The notes below the pieces were generated by a model. It ran no database searches and was not told the origin of the DNA. It saw nothing but the letters and a program-made list of their open reading frames with translations. Below are positions 16,801-26,167 of a stretch of 64,000 nucleotides of DNA, one piece after another (position 1 is the first letter of the stretch; each line of letters begins with the position of its first letter). Source of the stretch: VAZQ01 sp963758945 (GTDB lineage Bacteria; Pseudomonadota; Alphaproteobacteria; Rhizobiales; Xanthobacteraceae); NCBI GenBank assembly GCA_963758945.1, contig CAVWXY010000007.1:77338-141337 (forward strand), given 5' to 3'. The translations under genes and the position numbers were made by a program.

Positions 16801-18603
16801 GCGGCGGTGCAACTGGCGTTGAACGCGGGGGCCGTCGTGTTCGCGACGGCAGGCTCTCCCGAGAAGCGGGAGTTGCTCACCGCGCTCGGCGTGCCGCATG
16901 TGATGGACTTGCGCAGCCTCGCCTTCGCCGACGAGGTGCTGAAGCTGACCGGAGGCGAGGGCGTCGATCTCGTGCTGAACTCGCTCTCGGGTGAAGCGAT
17001 CGACAAGAGCCTTTCCCTTCTGCGGCCATACGGACGGTTCATCGAAATCGGCAAGACGGACATCTTCAAGGACCGCAAGATCGGAATGCGACAACTGCGC
17101 AAGAACATCTCCATGTTCGTTGCCGATCTGCTGGGCGCACTCGGAGCGCGGCCAGACCTTGCTCGTTCGATGCTGCACGAGATCCTGGGGCGCGCGGAAT
17201 GCAAGAGCCTGCGTCCACTCCCGCACCGCGTGTTTCCGGTCGGCCGGGCGGCGGACGCTTTCCGCTACATGGCGCAGGCGAAACATATCGGCAAGCTCAT
17301 CATCTCGATGGCGGACAGCGAGGGACTGCGAATCGACTCCGTGCCGCGGTCCGTTACGCTCGATGCCGACGCCAGCTACCTGATCACCGGCGGTCTCGGA
17401 GGTTTCGGATTGGCGGTCGCCGACCGCCTCGCACGACGCGGCGCGCGTCACTTGGCGTTGGTCGGCCGCAACGCCCCCTCGGCCTTCGCGCGGGCCGCGG
17501 TGGAGCGCCTGCGGCAGAGAGGCGTCGAGGTGATGATTTTCGCGGCGGACATCACCGATCGCGAGCAGGCGCGCAAGGTCATTGCCGCCATCGAGAGCCG
17601 GATGGGACCGCTGCGCGGGGTCATGCACGCCGCGATGGTATTGGACGATGCGCCGATCGAGCGTCTGACCGAGGAGCGGATGTGGCGGGCGATGGCGCCG
17701 AAGGTGCTCGGTGCCTGGAACCTGCACACGCTGACGCTCGGTGCTCGGTTGGATTTCTTCGTGCTGTTCTCCTCGCTCGCCTCGGTCATCGGCAATCCCG
17801 GTCAGGCGAACTACGTCGCCGGCAACGCGTTCCTCGATGCACTGGCCTATTATCGGAGAGCGCGCGGGCTTCCCGCCCTTGCCGTCAATTGGGGCGTCGT
17901 GGGCGAGGTCGGCCACGTCGCGGAAAGCCCGGAGACCGCGCAGAGACTCGAACGGCTGGGCCTCAAGGCCATGCCCCTCTCCGAGACGCTCGATACCCTC
18001 GACGAGCTCATGTCCAGCGACGCCGTGCAGGTGGGAGTGGCTGAGGTCGAATGGAAAGGCCTCTTGCGATCGATGGGCCCGCGCACTCCGGCGCGGTATT
18101 CCACTCTGGTCGGCGACATCGGCTCCGAGAAGGGCAACGCGACCGCGAGTTCCGGCGTGCATGACATACTCGAGGCAGACGAAGCGGCGCTTCCATCGCT
18201 GCTGGAAGCCTACATTCGGGATCTTCTGGCCCGGGCAATGGGAACCTCGCCCACGCGCATCGACAGCCAGCAGTCGCTGCGCAATCTCGGCCTCGATTCC
18301 CTGATCGCCGTCGAAGTGCGAAACCGCATCAATGCCGAACTCGGCATGAATGTGCCGCTGGCAAAGTTCATGCAAAGCGAGAGTAGCATCAGCGCGCTGG
18401 TGACCTATGTTGCGGAGCGGCTCGTCGACGACGAGGGCGCCGGCCACGCCAAGACTTCGGGCAACGGAATGGCCGCCGGCGCTCAGCCGAGTCCCCCGTT
18501 GAGCGGAGCAGACGCTGCAGACCTGCTCGAGCGCATCGACGAGTTGACCGACGAGGAAGTCGACCGCCACTTGAGCATCCTTGCGCCGGAAGGACGCCCC
18601 TGA
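10894..18603 (+). CDS. Highly reducing type I polyketide synthase (KS-AT-DH-MT-ER-KR-ACP)
   Basis: 2569 residues from ATG 10894, which has GGCGGGAG upstream; the 11-residue TTG extension is unlikely. The KS triad is C177 (DTACSSS), H312 (HGTGT) and H352 (KSNIGH). AT nucleophile S633 (GHSAGE) and H736 (PYHSPRM) are present. DH H932 (LLDHRIGDAIIFPGAGY) pairs with D1097 (DACFQ). The C-methyltransferase SAM loop is at ~1398 (EIGGGTGGMTS), the ER NADPH loop at 1963-1968 (GTGGVG), the KR loop at ~2166 (TGGLGGFG) with S2297/Y2307, and ACP S2469 (LGLDSL). All catalytic residues are present. It would make an iteratively elongated, reduced, possibly methylated chain. There is no thioesterase domain. 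The end (LLERIDELTDEEVD) looks like a docking helix. The stop overlaps the next start (TGATG), so the coupled aminotransferase-reductase is the likely release enzyme. Confidence 0.95.
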   Translation: MSVEPIAIVGIGCRLPGGVRSPDDLWNLLVAGVDAVVEVPEERWHLPAMYHPDPTKRGRMSTRWGGFLNQVDRFDAQFFGISPREAELADPQQRLLLEVAYHAVEDAGLTLASLAGKRASVYIGICSWDYSFLQLNSESRAAIDAYTNVGSSLCIAANRISYFFNLRGPSLAVDTACSSSLVATHLGCRSIWNGESELAFVGGVNLTLRPELTIGFSKASMLSPDGRCKSFDSRANGYVRGEGVGIAILKPLARALADGDSIYALIRATAVNQDGRTPGISVPNQTAQEANIVDALRLGDVAPESVQYVEAHGTGTTVGDPIEAAALGTVYGKARKPEDRCVIGSIKSNIGHLEAAAGITGLIKTALCLQHRRIPKSLHFENPNPQIGFDELRLRVAQRLEPWPETDERPARAAVNSFGFGGTNGHAILEAPPDVGVTTPIHAEVADDIAWPLPLSARSPAALSDLARSYLGALRDERGLRNEALRDICFSAGVKRSHHEFRLALVAHDKAELAEQLEAFLAGEARANSSSGRASGLQSKPVFVCSGMGQQWWAMGRELLAEEGVFRQAVEEVDDLFAQLAGWSLLEHLTAAEKASRVQETRVGQPAIFALQVGLAALWRSWGVEPAAVLGHSAGEMAASYISGALSLEDAVRVTFHRSRLQHRTAGQGSMLAVGMSREEAAKWVARYPRAISIAAVNGANSITLSGDAAVLAEIDKALNQADRFSRPLRVDVPYHSPRMEQLEAELSECLRDIRPRPASTPFFSTVTGTELSGAEVDAAYWYRNIRQPVLFHDTMGAVIEAGHTVFLELGAHPILRHDIAQCLSEKSAAGATLCSLRRDDRERAALLGSLGRLYTLGAEIDWRKPYPAQATAIKLPTYPFQADTHWRESEITRRVRLGRPVHPLLGSRLQVSKPSWSGELDTAGLSYLLDHRIGDAIIFPGAGYIEMALAAARETFGPVPCDVEDIEFQKFLILDQGAAPLAQVVFDPASSEFDVYSRGDASDNAWDAHAHGRVRQSTRAAPDPVDVAEIRRRCPEAFGHEECIRRFAECGYHYGPTFQGIARLWRNEREVLAEIHAPSGLSEHLSDYRLHPAILDACFQTLLPTLPAWTNWQGMKGETFVPVKIDRIRFYATPPARALAHTRVMALSASELKVDIHILDEAGGSLVEVQGLTVRPVGYAAQRVRGTLYEYQWKLEPRRPSRAGRDSRHVPAPQALAPVVRQEGEILRQRFDRARYQDEFRSLSRATAAAYISRALRELGWTPAPGKALPIETLADRLGIAPHYHRWLQLMLKELTADDVASTVDPHGLWKTAWDEFPECQAELMLLRTCGEQLPGVLRGEIDPLNLIFPEGALTAAEILYQDSPSFRLNNLLVQKAIAEIVRRLPKGKGLRILEIGGGTGGMTSFVLPVLPEHCTEYVFTDVSPRFTAHAQHKFAQFPFVQGRTLDVERDPLEQGFDANSFDVIIASDVLHATSDLRKTLERLKQLLGSGGTLVIVELTCPWLFMTLIFGLLKGWWLFDDDVRRDEPCISQETWTSLLRDAGFSGPVCIADCPASETAQHSVILARGPQLPAAPVPIPQAPEGSKTWLLFADAGAADRPRAGAELARKLEGRGDRVIRVTHGADFRHDKAAGFSIRAGNPDDMRRLLESVGRQTQRLAGIVHLWSLDTEATELMTGDALVSAARLGCVSAMQLVQALAATDGVSVDDLWLVTHAARPLDNRAGALRIAQSPLWGLGRVAINEYHNLRCRLVDLATGSGEEIASLVEELDAEAGLEDEIALHGELRYVHRLVPVSPDTLHGMGRPTGEAPKRFQIEVARPGILGSLHACGIARIPPKPNEVEIEVAAAGLNFMDLMLAMGMLPPEAAADGSAGKLLGLECAGRVVAVGDDVSDFAVGDEVIAAKSCTLTSHLTVDARFVARKPSHLSLEQAATIPLAFLTAFYSLHTLGQMQRGERVLIHAGTGGVGLAAVQLALNAGAVVFATAGSPEKRELLTALGVPHVMDLRSLAFADEVLKLTGGEGVDLVLNSLSGEAIDKSLSLLRPYGRFIEIGKTDIFKDRKIGMRQLRKNISMFVADLLGALGARPDLARSMLHEILGRAECKSLRPLPHRVFPVGRAADAFRYMAQAKHIGKLIISMADSEGLRIDSVPRSVTLDADASYLITGGLGGFGLAVADRLARRGARHLALVGRNAPSAFARAAVERLRQRGVEVMIFAADITDREQARKVIAAIESRMGPLRGVMHAAMVLDDAPIERLTEERMWRAMAPKVLGAWNLHTLTLGARLDFFVLFSSLASVIGNPGQANYVAGNAFLDALAYYRRARGLPALAVNWGVVGEVGHVAESPETAQRLERLGLKAMPLSETLDTLDELMSSDAVQVGVAEVEWKGLLRSMGPRTPARYSTLVGDIGSEKGNATASSGVHDILEADEAALPSLLEAYIRDLLARAMGTSPTRIDSQQSLRNLGLDSLIAVEVRNRINAELGMNVPLAKFMQSESSISALVTYVAERLVDDEGAGHAKTSGNGMAAGAQPSPPLSGADAADLLERIDELTDEEVDRHLSILAPEGRP

Positions 18604-21333
18604 TGTCCGGTTTGGGGTCGGATGAGCTCACCACCGCGCAGAAGCGTGCATTGCTGGCGGAACATTTACGCAATCGCAGCCGCGGCGCGCCAGCGCAGCC
18701 AGCTCCTTCCAAGGACGACGTAGCGGCGCACCGCCCCGCCAGCGACGGCCGCAGATCCTTTCTCGACAGCGAGGTCATCGCGCTTGCTTCGGTGAAGGAC
18801 TGGAGCGCGCAGGAGCAGAATCCCTATATTCGATACGTCGCGCCTTACAAGGGCTTCCTGTATCAGCGGCTCGGTCTCGACAAGACATTCGTGCGGGGCG
18901 AAGGGTGCTACCTGCTCGACGCCGACGGCATCCGCTACGCCGACTGCATCGCTCAGTTCGGCGCCGTTCCGTTCGGCCACGATCCGGCGCCGATATGGCA
19001 GGCGCTGGAGGCCGTCCGGCGCGAGGCGATGCCGAATCTCGTGATCGCATCGATTCCCACGACGCAGGGCGAGTTGGCCGAACGACTGCTGGCATTGGCT
19101 CCGCCGGGCCTCGCGCACGTCGTCTTCACCAACAGCGGGGCGGAATCGGTCGAGGCGGCGATCAAGCTCGCCCGATGCCGCACCGGCCGGATCGGGATCC
19201 TGTCGGCCGGCAGCGCCTTCCACGGCCTCACGCTCGCGGGCATGTCGGCCACCGACACGGCATTCTTCCAGCGCGGTTTCGGCGCTCCGGTGGCGGGCTT
19301 CAGCACCGTCCCGTTCGGCGACGTCGCAGCGCTGCAGGCGGCACTGGCGGCGCGACCAGGTTTTTTTTCAGCCTTTCTGGTGGAGATCATTCAGGGAGAG
19401 TTCTGGCATCCGGGTGGCGCCGCCCGGATATCTGGCGACTGCCCGCGAGCTCTGCCACCAGCATGGCGCGTTGCTCATCGTCGACGAGGTCCAGACCGGC
19501 CTCGGCAGGACCGGCCGGTTGTTCGCCTGCGAGGCGGAAGGCGTCACTCCCGATATCCTCGCCCTTGCCAAGGCGCTCGGCGGCGGCCTGATCCCGATCG
19601 GTGCCTGCCTCTACAACCAGCGCGCCTACACGGAAGAGTTCGACCTGCGGCACGGCTCCACCTTCGCCGGCAATGCGCTCGCCTGCCGCGCCGCGCTCGC
19701 GACGCTCGACGAGTTGACCAAGGACGACCGACGATTGGTGCGACAGGTGGCGGCGCTCGGCGAGCGCCTGCTGCGGCAATTGCGGCAGCTGCAGGACGAC
19801 TATCCGCTGCTGGTCAAGGAGATCCGCGGACGGGGCCTGATGCTCGGTGTGGAGCTCGACCTCCCGCATATCGCCGCGACGCAGGGCGGCATGCTCGCCG
19901 TATTACAGGATCAGGGGCTGCTCCTGTACGTCGCGGTCAGCTATCTTCTTAACGTCGAGCATATCCGCATCGCGCCGTCCTTCACCCACGGCACGGTGCT
20001 GCGCATCGAACCGCCGCTGACCGCCGATGCCGCCTTGTGCGACCGCCTGATCGGCGCGCTGAAGCGGCTGTTGGAGGCCCTGCAACGCGGCGATGCGGCC
20101 GAGCTCGTCGGGCATCTCATGGGCCGGCCGCGCGCGCGTATGCCGCCTCCGTTCAGCGGGCGGCAACATGCAGCCGAGCCGGCCGCCGCCGCGCGGAAGG
20201 CGTCCGGCAAGCGCGAACGGAAGCGATTCGCCTTCATCGTGCACCTCCTGGACGCCGACAGCCTGCGACGGTTCGACCCGAGTCTGCAGCCGTTCAGTGA
20301 CACCGAGCTGGAAGGCCTGAAGTCACGCATCACCGAGTTCCTCAAGCCGTACCCGTTCGGCGAACTCGCGGTTCAGTCGGCCGACGGCCGGCGGACCGAG
20401 GGCGAGCTGATCGCGCTGCCCCATCTGCCGTCCGAGCTTCTCGAACTGGCGGAAGACGACGCGGTCGCGCTCGTTCAGAGCGCGGTCGACCTGGCGGTGG
20501 AGCGCGGCGCCGAGGTGGTCGGATTGGCCGGCTTCAGCTCGATCGTCACTTACGGGGGCCTCGCGCTGCGGGCGCGCGAGGGCGTGCGAGTGACCAGCGG
20601 CAACAGCTACACCACCTGGGTGGCGATGCAGGCGCTGGAGGCTGCGTGCACCCAGCATCGCATCGCGCTGGCGGATTGCACGGTCGCCATCGTCGGCGCC
20701 ACCGGAGCGATCGGCCATGCGTTGAGCCTGATGTGCGCCGAGCGCACAGGCGAGCTCATCCTCATCGGCAATCCGCAAGTCGCCGAGACCAGCATCGGCA
20801 GGTTGCAGATCGTGGCCGAGGACTGCAAACGGCACGTGCGGGCGCGCGCCGCCGCCGGGCGCACCTTCCCTCGCGGCACCTTTGCGGAGCGGTTCTCCCG
20901 GTGCGCGGGCGCACAGGCGGCTGCCGATATGGGCGTCACCATCACCACCGATATCGACCGGCACCTTCCCCGGGCGCACGTCGTGCTGACCGCAACCAAC
21001 GCCGTACTCCCATTCATTTCCGCGCGCCATCTGCGCCATGGCGTCATGGTCTGCGACGTGTCTCGCCCCTTCAATGTCGCGCCCAATATCAGCGACGAAA
21101 GGCCTGACGTGCGGGTGGTGGACGGCGGGCTCGTTCAGGCGCCCGACGCGTCGGTGCTGGGGCTTCTCGAGGAGCCCGACCGCAGCAACGTGCTGCTGGC
21201 TTGTGCGGCGGAGACGATCATCCTCGCGCTGTCCGGATTTCGCAGCCAGCATCTCTGCGGGCGGCTCGACCCCGCGACCATCGAGGCACTGGGCGAGGTG
21301 GCCGCAAGGCTGGGGTTTTCGGCCGCAAGCTGA
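18603..21333 (+). CDS. Class III aminotransferase fused to acyl-ACP-reductase-like domain (one +1 frameshift)
   Basis: Read across one extra base in the G-run at 19412-19414, this is a 909-residue protein. Residues ~60-480 are a PLP class III aminotransferase: TNSGAESVEAAIKLAR, the Asp in IVDEVQTGLGRTG, the Schiff-base Lys in LALAKALGGG and HGSTFAGNALA. Residues ~540-905 resemble cyanobacterial long-chain acyl-ACP reductases (VVGLAGFSSIV, VTSGNSYTT, Rossmann loop VAIVGATGAIGHAL). The inferred role is to reduce the carrier-bound polyketide to an aldehyde and transaminate it to a primary amine. The ATG overlaps the polyketide synthase stop by one base (TGATG). Without the shift, frame one ends at 19952 and the lysine half is lost. 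The extra G may be an assembly error. Confidence 0.8.
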
Positions 21334-21365
21334 CGCAGGCTTCGCCGCGACGGCGCGGCGCGCGC

Positions 21366-22574
21366 TCAGGAAACAGGACTGCGGCGCTCGGCGGGCTTGC
21401 TCCCGGCGCCGCCGATATCGATCCCGCTCTTGAAAATGTCCGAGGGCGGATGCGCCGGCACCTGCGCAATCATCAAGCCGGCGCCATAGTGAATGATCCG
21501 CGACATCAGCGGGCCCAGTCCCTTGGCGAACACGTAAAGCGGCTCCGAATAGCAGCCGAGCCGCGCCTTGAAGACACCCGCGGACTGCCCGACCTCGATC
21601 CTCGATACGCCTTTGCGCAGAGCGCGATCGAGCCCCGCATACATCAGGTTGAAATAGAGGTCCAATTCGTCGTTCAACCGATAATCGAGGCCCGCGTACA
21701 GCATGCTGTAAGTCGCGCCGGTGTGCAGGCACCAGCCGAACACGATGATTCGCGACTGCCGCGAATATGCGACGAGCTCAATCTCGCCTTCCAGCCGGGA
21801 CGTCAGCTCTTGAAAGAACTCGATCGGAAGGATTTCCAGATTGAGGTCGGCCTTGGCAGCCATCTGAAGATACAGGCCATGAACCTCGGGCGTGTACGCC
21901 CGCAATATGTCGCGCGGATCCGTCAGGACGGCGAGCTCGACATCCGTAGCCTTCAACTTCCGCGTCGAGCGGTTGATCTGCTGACGGTAGCGCGTCTTCA
22001 ACGCCGCGCAGTATTGCGAGAAATCCGGAAATGCCGGCGTGAACAGATGCATCGGCAGGCTCGGGATGCGCCGATATCCCAGCTGCAGCAGCGGGTTCAT
22101 CCATTCCAGATCGTCCTTCGCGAATTCCTTGAAAGCGATGAGGTCCATGCCGGTGCGCGCCGCCAGCTCGCGTATCACCTCATCCAACAAGGAGAGAATC
22201 TGCGCACCGGCATTGGTCGGCGTCAGTGCCAGGCACTTCCCGCCGGGGGACCCCGGCATTCCGCACATCATCACCTTCAGTTTCCGGAATCTCGACAATA
22301 TTCCGGGCGCGCGCCGCATGATCCATCCCAGGCGCGGATCGGCCAAATCCGCGAGATCGACCGTCATGGCGGTCAGGCAGGCGCAGGCCGCGGCACCGCC
22401 GTCGCCGTAGACGAGGACGTACCAAAACCGGCAGCTCTGCTTCATGCCGGCCTCGGCCGCGGCGATGAAGCGAGGATCCAAGAAGATCGACCCGGCAGAT
22501 TGCGATCGCGCGCGCTCCCAGGAGGGCAGATCGACGTCGCCGATCGAATCGAAAATCCGATAGGTGTAGGACAT
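21366..22574 (-). CDS. FemAB/GNAT-like acyltransferase of the polyketide cluster
   Basis: 402 residues from ATG 22574; the longer upstream open frame is shadow of the methyltransferase gene. Sequence such as KTRYRQQINRSTRKL, VHGLYLQMAAKADLNLEILP and IIVFGWCLHTGATYSMLYAGLDY fits the double-GNAT fold of FemAB/BioF2-like acyltransferases, which pass acyl or aminoacyl groups to amines. In this setting an amine made by the aminotransferase is an attractive acceptor (inference). It is the last gene of the leftward set, 17 bases after the methyltransferase stop, and ends only 32 bases from the convergent aminotransferase-reductase gene. Confidence 0.65.
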   Translation of the reverse strand: MSYTYRIFDSIGDVDLPSWERARSQSAGSIFLDPRFIAAAEAGMKQSCRFWYVLVYGDGGAAACACLTAMTVDLADLADPRLGWIMRRAPGILSRFRKLKVMMCGMPGSPGGKCLALTPTNAGAQILSLLDEVIRELAARTGMDLIAFKEFAKDDLEWMNPLLQLGYRRIPSLPMHLFTPAFPDFSQYCAALKTRYRQQINRSTRKLKATDVELAVLTDPRDILRAYTPEVHGLYLQMAAKADLNLEILPIEFFQELTSRLEGEIELVAYSRQSRIIVFGWCLHTGATYSMLYAGLDYRLNDELDLYFNLMYAGLDRALRKGVSRIEVGQSAGVFKARLGCYSEPLYVFAKGLGPLMSRIIHYGAGLMIAQVPAHPPSDIFKSGIDIGGAGSKPAERRSPVS

Positions 22575-22591
22575 TCGCGCGGCCGTCGCGG

Positions 22592-23593
22592 TCAGGTTGC
22601 GAACACGACGAGGGTTTGCGGCGTCGGCGGCAGCGGACGCGCCGTGGCGCCGCGAAACCCTGCAAGGCGGGCGATCTCGTCGAGGTCGCCCGTCGTATAG
22701 GCGTCGCCGCTCGGTGTGGAGACGAGCATCAGGAACGCAAACGCGGCTTGCAGCGGCGGCGACACCCGATCCGCATTCGGGACGAACTCGACGGCCAGCA
22801 CCTGCCCTGCCGGCGAGAGACTGGCCTTGACCTTGCGCAGCAGCGCAACGCACTCGTCGCGACCTAAGTGATGCAGAAAGTTAGGCAGCAATACGAGGTC
22901 GAAGCCGCGCCCCCACTCCGCGTCGAACGCGCTCCCCACGACCGTGCGGAACCGATCATCGACTTGGGCGCTCCTGGCATTCTCTCGCGCCACCGCAAGG
23001 ACCTCCGCCCAGTCCACGGCTGTCACGACTGCTTCCGGCACGGCTCGCGCCACCTCGATGCCATAGAGGCCGTGCCCGGCGGCAACGTCGAGCACGGTCC
23101 GCGGCGGCGTCGGCAGCGCGGCGACATAGGCCGCCACCCGCTTGGCGACCGGTGCCGCGAGCGGCACCATGGCATTGGCAAAGCGCACCCAGATCGGATG
23201 ATCCGAGGCGAGGTTCGCGAGGCCGGCCGAACCGCCGCGGCGCACGTATGACACCGGATCGTTCAAAGCCAGGGTGAGCATCTCCGGCGCAGCGAGGAAG
23301 TCGATGCAGCTGCCGAAAGCGAGCGGCGACGAGCGGTCGAGAAATCGCCTGGCCGACGGCGTGAGGCCGTAGCTCGAATCCTGCTTGGCGAGCAGGCCGA
23401 TGACCGTGAGGTAGTCGCAGAGGATGCGCAATCCCCGTGCCGAGGCCCCGGTATGCATGGCGAGCGCGTCGGCGGTCATGGTACCCGCCCCGATCAAGGT
23501 GAAGATATCGAGCCTTATCGCCGCCGTTAGCGCGGCCGTCTTCTGGTACGCCAGGACGGCGTCGTAAACGGGGTTCTCCGGCGGGGAACTCAT
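22592..23593 (-). CDS. SAM-dependent O-methyltransferase (acetylserotonin/hydroxyneurosporene type)
   Basis: 333 residues from ATG 23593 behind GGGGA. Residues ~1-90 form the winged-helix dimerisation domain (AALTAAIRLDIFTLIG, GLRILCDYLTVIGLL). Residues ~150-330 are the SAM domain with TVLDVAAGHGLYGIEVA, VTAVDWAEVLAVAREN and the catalytic-side region LLPNFLHHLG. This matches small-molecule O-methyltransferases of polyketide and carotenoid pathways. It lies 32 bases after the adenylation-carrier-thioesterase gene and 17 before the FemAB-like gene, so the three form one operon. Confidence 0.85.
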   Translation of the reverse strand: MSSPPENPVYDAVLAYQKTAALTAAIRLDIFTLIGAGTMTADALAMHTGASARGLRILCDYLTVIGLLAKQDSSYGLTPSARRFLDRSSPLAFGSCIDFLAAPEMLTLALNDPVSYVRRGGSAGLANLASDHPIWVRFANAMVPLAAPVAKRVAAYVAALPTPPRTVLDVAAGHGLYGIEVARAVPEAVVTAVDWAEVLAVARENARSAQVDDRFRTVVGSAFDAEWGRGFDLVLLPNFLHHLGRDECVALLRKVKASLSPAGQVLAVEFVPNADRVSPPLQAAFAFLMLVSTPSGDAYTTGDLDEIARLAGFRGATARPLPPTPQTLVVFAT

Positions 23594-23625
23594 TCCCCGG
23601 TTGCCGCCGTCCTGCGAATTTTCGG

Positions 23626-26167
23626 TCAGGGGATGCCTCGCGCCGTTTCGCTTTCGATCCTGGGACCGCCGATGCCCTGCAAGCGGGCTCGCAGGTAGCT
23701 CGTCACCGCCGCGGCATGACGCGTGACCCAATCGTCGCCGCCGCCCGGCAAATCGATCAGCTCGACATCGGCGCTGATTCGCCGCCAGGCTTGCCCCTCG
23801 TATGCGGTCGAGAAGACGAGCAAGGGCACCGCCAGAGGCTGCGGGACGTAGCGCGCCGCCGCGTCCGCTCCTTGCCGATCCTGCTTGCGCGACATCCGGC
23901 CGAGAAGCGACAGGAGGAATTGGCCGGGCCGGCGCGCGGCGAGGGTCGGCGGGTCGACCACCGCAACGAGGGCGACCTCGTGCCCGGCGGCGATCAACAG
24001 CCTCGCCGCTTCCAACGCCATCAATGCCCCGTCGCGATAGCCGCCCAGGCGATAAGGCCCGCGCGGCTGGGCCTGCAGGATCGCCGCAAGCTGGGCGGCT
24101 GCCGCGGCTTCGATCGATCGGGGCATCGCCTTGCCATCGAAGCCATGGCAGGCAACCGCAAGAACCGGCTGATCCAGCCCGAGACCGCGTTGCAGATTGC
24201 CGACGAGCCCGCCGCCCGCAGCGGGGCCGTCGTGAAAGAACACCAGGGGAGGCCGACCGCCGCCCACGGCGGCTTGAACGGGTCTCGGCTGGGCGCGAGC
24301 CATGCTAGAGAGTCGTTTTGCCAGCTGACGAGCGGTGGAAGCTTCCAACAGGATGGATTCCGGCAGCTGCTGGCCGGTGAGCCGCTCGATCTCCATGTGC
24401 AGGTCCATTGCCAGGAGCAAATCGCCGCCCTTCTCGAAAAAATCGTCATCGACCGAGATGCTGTCGTTCTTGAGAAACTTCTTCCAAAGCTGCAGCAACT
24501 CCGCTTGCCAATCAGCGACCGACGACCCCTCGGAACTCGCTTTCGAGCTGGCGCTGAGCCGCTTGCGTTGCACCTTGCCGGTGACGCCCTTGGGCAACTG
24601 ATCGACCATGTCGATGCGGCGCGGAATTCTTGAAGGCGGCAAGCTGCGCGCCGAGAAACTCGCGCAGTTCGTCCGGGGTGACGCTCGCGCCGGGCCGCAG
24701 CACGACCGCCGCGGCAACGTCCTCGCCCAGGCGCGGGTGCGCCACGGCATAGGCCGCGGCTTCAGCCACCTGTGGGTGGCGCTTGAGGGCGCGGTCGATC
24801 TCGACCGGCGCGATCTTCTCGCTGCCTCGATTGATCAGCTCCTTGCGGCGACCGCGGATGGTGAGAAATCCCTCCTCGTCGAGGCTGCCGATGTCGCCGG
24901 TGCGAAACCAGCCGTCGACGAAGGCCGAGCGATTGAGGTCGGGGGCATCGAGGTAGCCGGACGTCACGGTGGGACCGCCCACGAGGATGTCCCCTGGCTC
25001 GCCGGGCGGCAGGCGGCGCCCGTCCTCCCCGACGACCATGACGACGTCCGGCGAGGGAATACCGCATGTGCCCGGCTTGTACGGACGCGGCGGCGGCAAA
25101 TTGGAGGAGACCTGCGCCGTTTCGCTCGAAGCGTAATGTTCCAGCACGGGAATGCCGAGCGCTTCCCGCAGGCCGTCGTGCACCTCCATGGGAAGCGGCG
25201 CGCCGCCGGAGGCTATGAAGCGCAGGGAATGCATGCTCCGCATGTCCGGCTGCGATTTGGCCTTGTCGAGGATCGCGAGGTGCAGCGTCGGCCCGACCGA
25301 GTACCACGTGGGTGCGAGTTCGCCCAGCCACTCGGGCAAATCCACCTTCGAGGGATTGGCCGGGAAAGCCACGCTGCCGCCCGTGAGCAGCGGCGTGAGC
25401 AGCGTCATCTTGACGCCGTTGGAGTAGCATATCGGCGACGCGCACAGGCAGCGATCCTGCGGCGTGAGCTCGAACCAACCCTGCAATCGCTTTGCGGCCG
25501 CCAGCATGTTGCGATGGTTGAAGGGCACCAGATTCGGATCGGCGGTGGTCCCCGAAGTCTGCAGGATGAAAGCCGGCGCCTGCGGGTCGGGGTCGTGCAA
25601 CGTCACGGCGGAGCCGACCTGCGGCGCGACGAGCTGCAAGCCGAGCTTGCCGTCGTCCGCCGCGACCGCCTCGATGATGGCGAGGCCTTGCTGCTCGGCC
25701 ACGGTGCGCGCCGCGGTCTTGGTGCCCCGCGGCAGGAGCACGGCGTTCGGGCGAAGAAGGCCCAAGCGCGTCTCCAGCTCGGGGACGGTCAGCTTGGAAT
25801 CGAGCGGCAGCGCCACCGCCGAGCAGGCGACCGCAACGATCGCCAGCGCCGCCTGCGCGGTGTCGGGAATCGCGACGGCAATCCGCGCGCTCGCATCGAA
25901 CCCGGCCTGGCGCAGAGAGGCGCGGATCTCGTCGATCTGCTCCGTCAACTGCCGGTAGGAGACCGGCGCGAGCCCCGAGGCGACGATGGCCGCTTGCTCC
26001 GGACAAAGCGCGGCATAGGCTCGTAACGCCTCGCCGATCGTGCGCGGTTCGCCAGATCCGGCTACCTGTCCGGACGCGGCGAGCGGGCGCCCTTCGCCGG
26101 GCCGACCGGATCGAGCGGGCACAACCTTCACGTCGTTGCCGGAAGATCCCACACCAAGATCACGCAT
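23626..26167 (-). CDS. NRPS-like adenylation-carrier-thioesterase protein (one +1 frameshift, carrier Ser and TE nucleophile replaced)
   Basis: Joined across an extra base at 24627-24628 (should read LAAFKIPRRIDM), this is ~846 residues. The adenylation domain has ILQTSGTTADPN, EHYASSETAQ, DGWFRTGDIG, KELINRGSEKIAPVEID and the C-terminal Lys region LPKGVTGKVQRKRL. The carrier domain reads FFEKGGDLLLAMDL, where GGDSLLAM is expected: the phosphopantetheine Ser is Leu (TTG, one base from TCG). The thioesterase reads GPYRLGGYRDGALMALE, so the GxSxG or GxCxG nucleophile is Arg (CGC, one base from TGC or AGC). As read it could activate an acyl substrate but not carry or release it. Start ATG 26167 is set by GGAGAG six bases upstream; ATG 26173 is too close to it. 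Confidence 0.8.

Noticed and set aside
14872..18570. 1232-codon leftward frame opposite the polyketide synthase
   Set aside because: Mirror frame of a high-GC gene. The plus strand carries complete MT, ER, KR and ACP domains here.
19361..19368. Run of eight T in the aminotransferase gene as the frameshift site
   Set aside because: The frame stays aminotransferase-like for another ~15 codons after it (FLVEIIQGEFWHP). The break is at the G-run 19412-19414.
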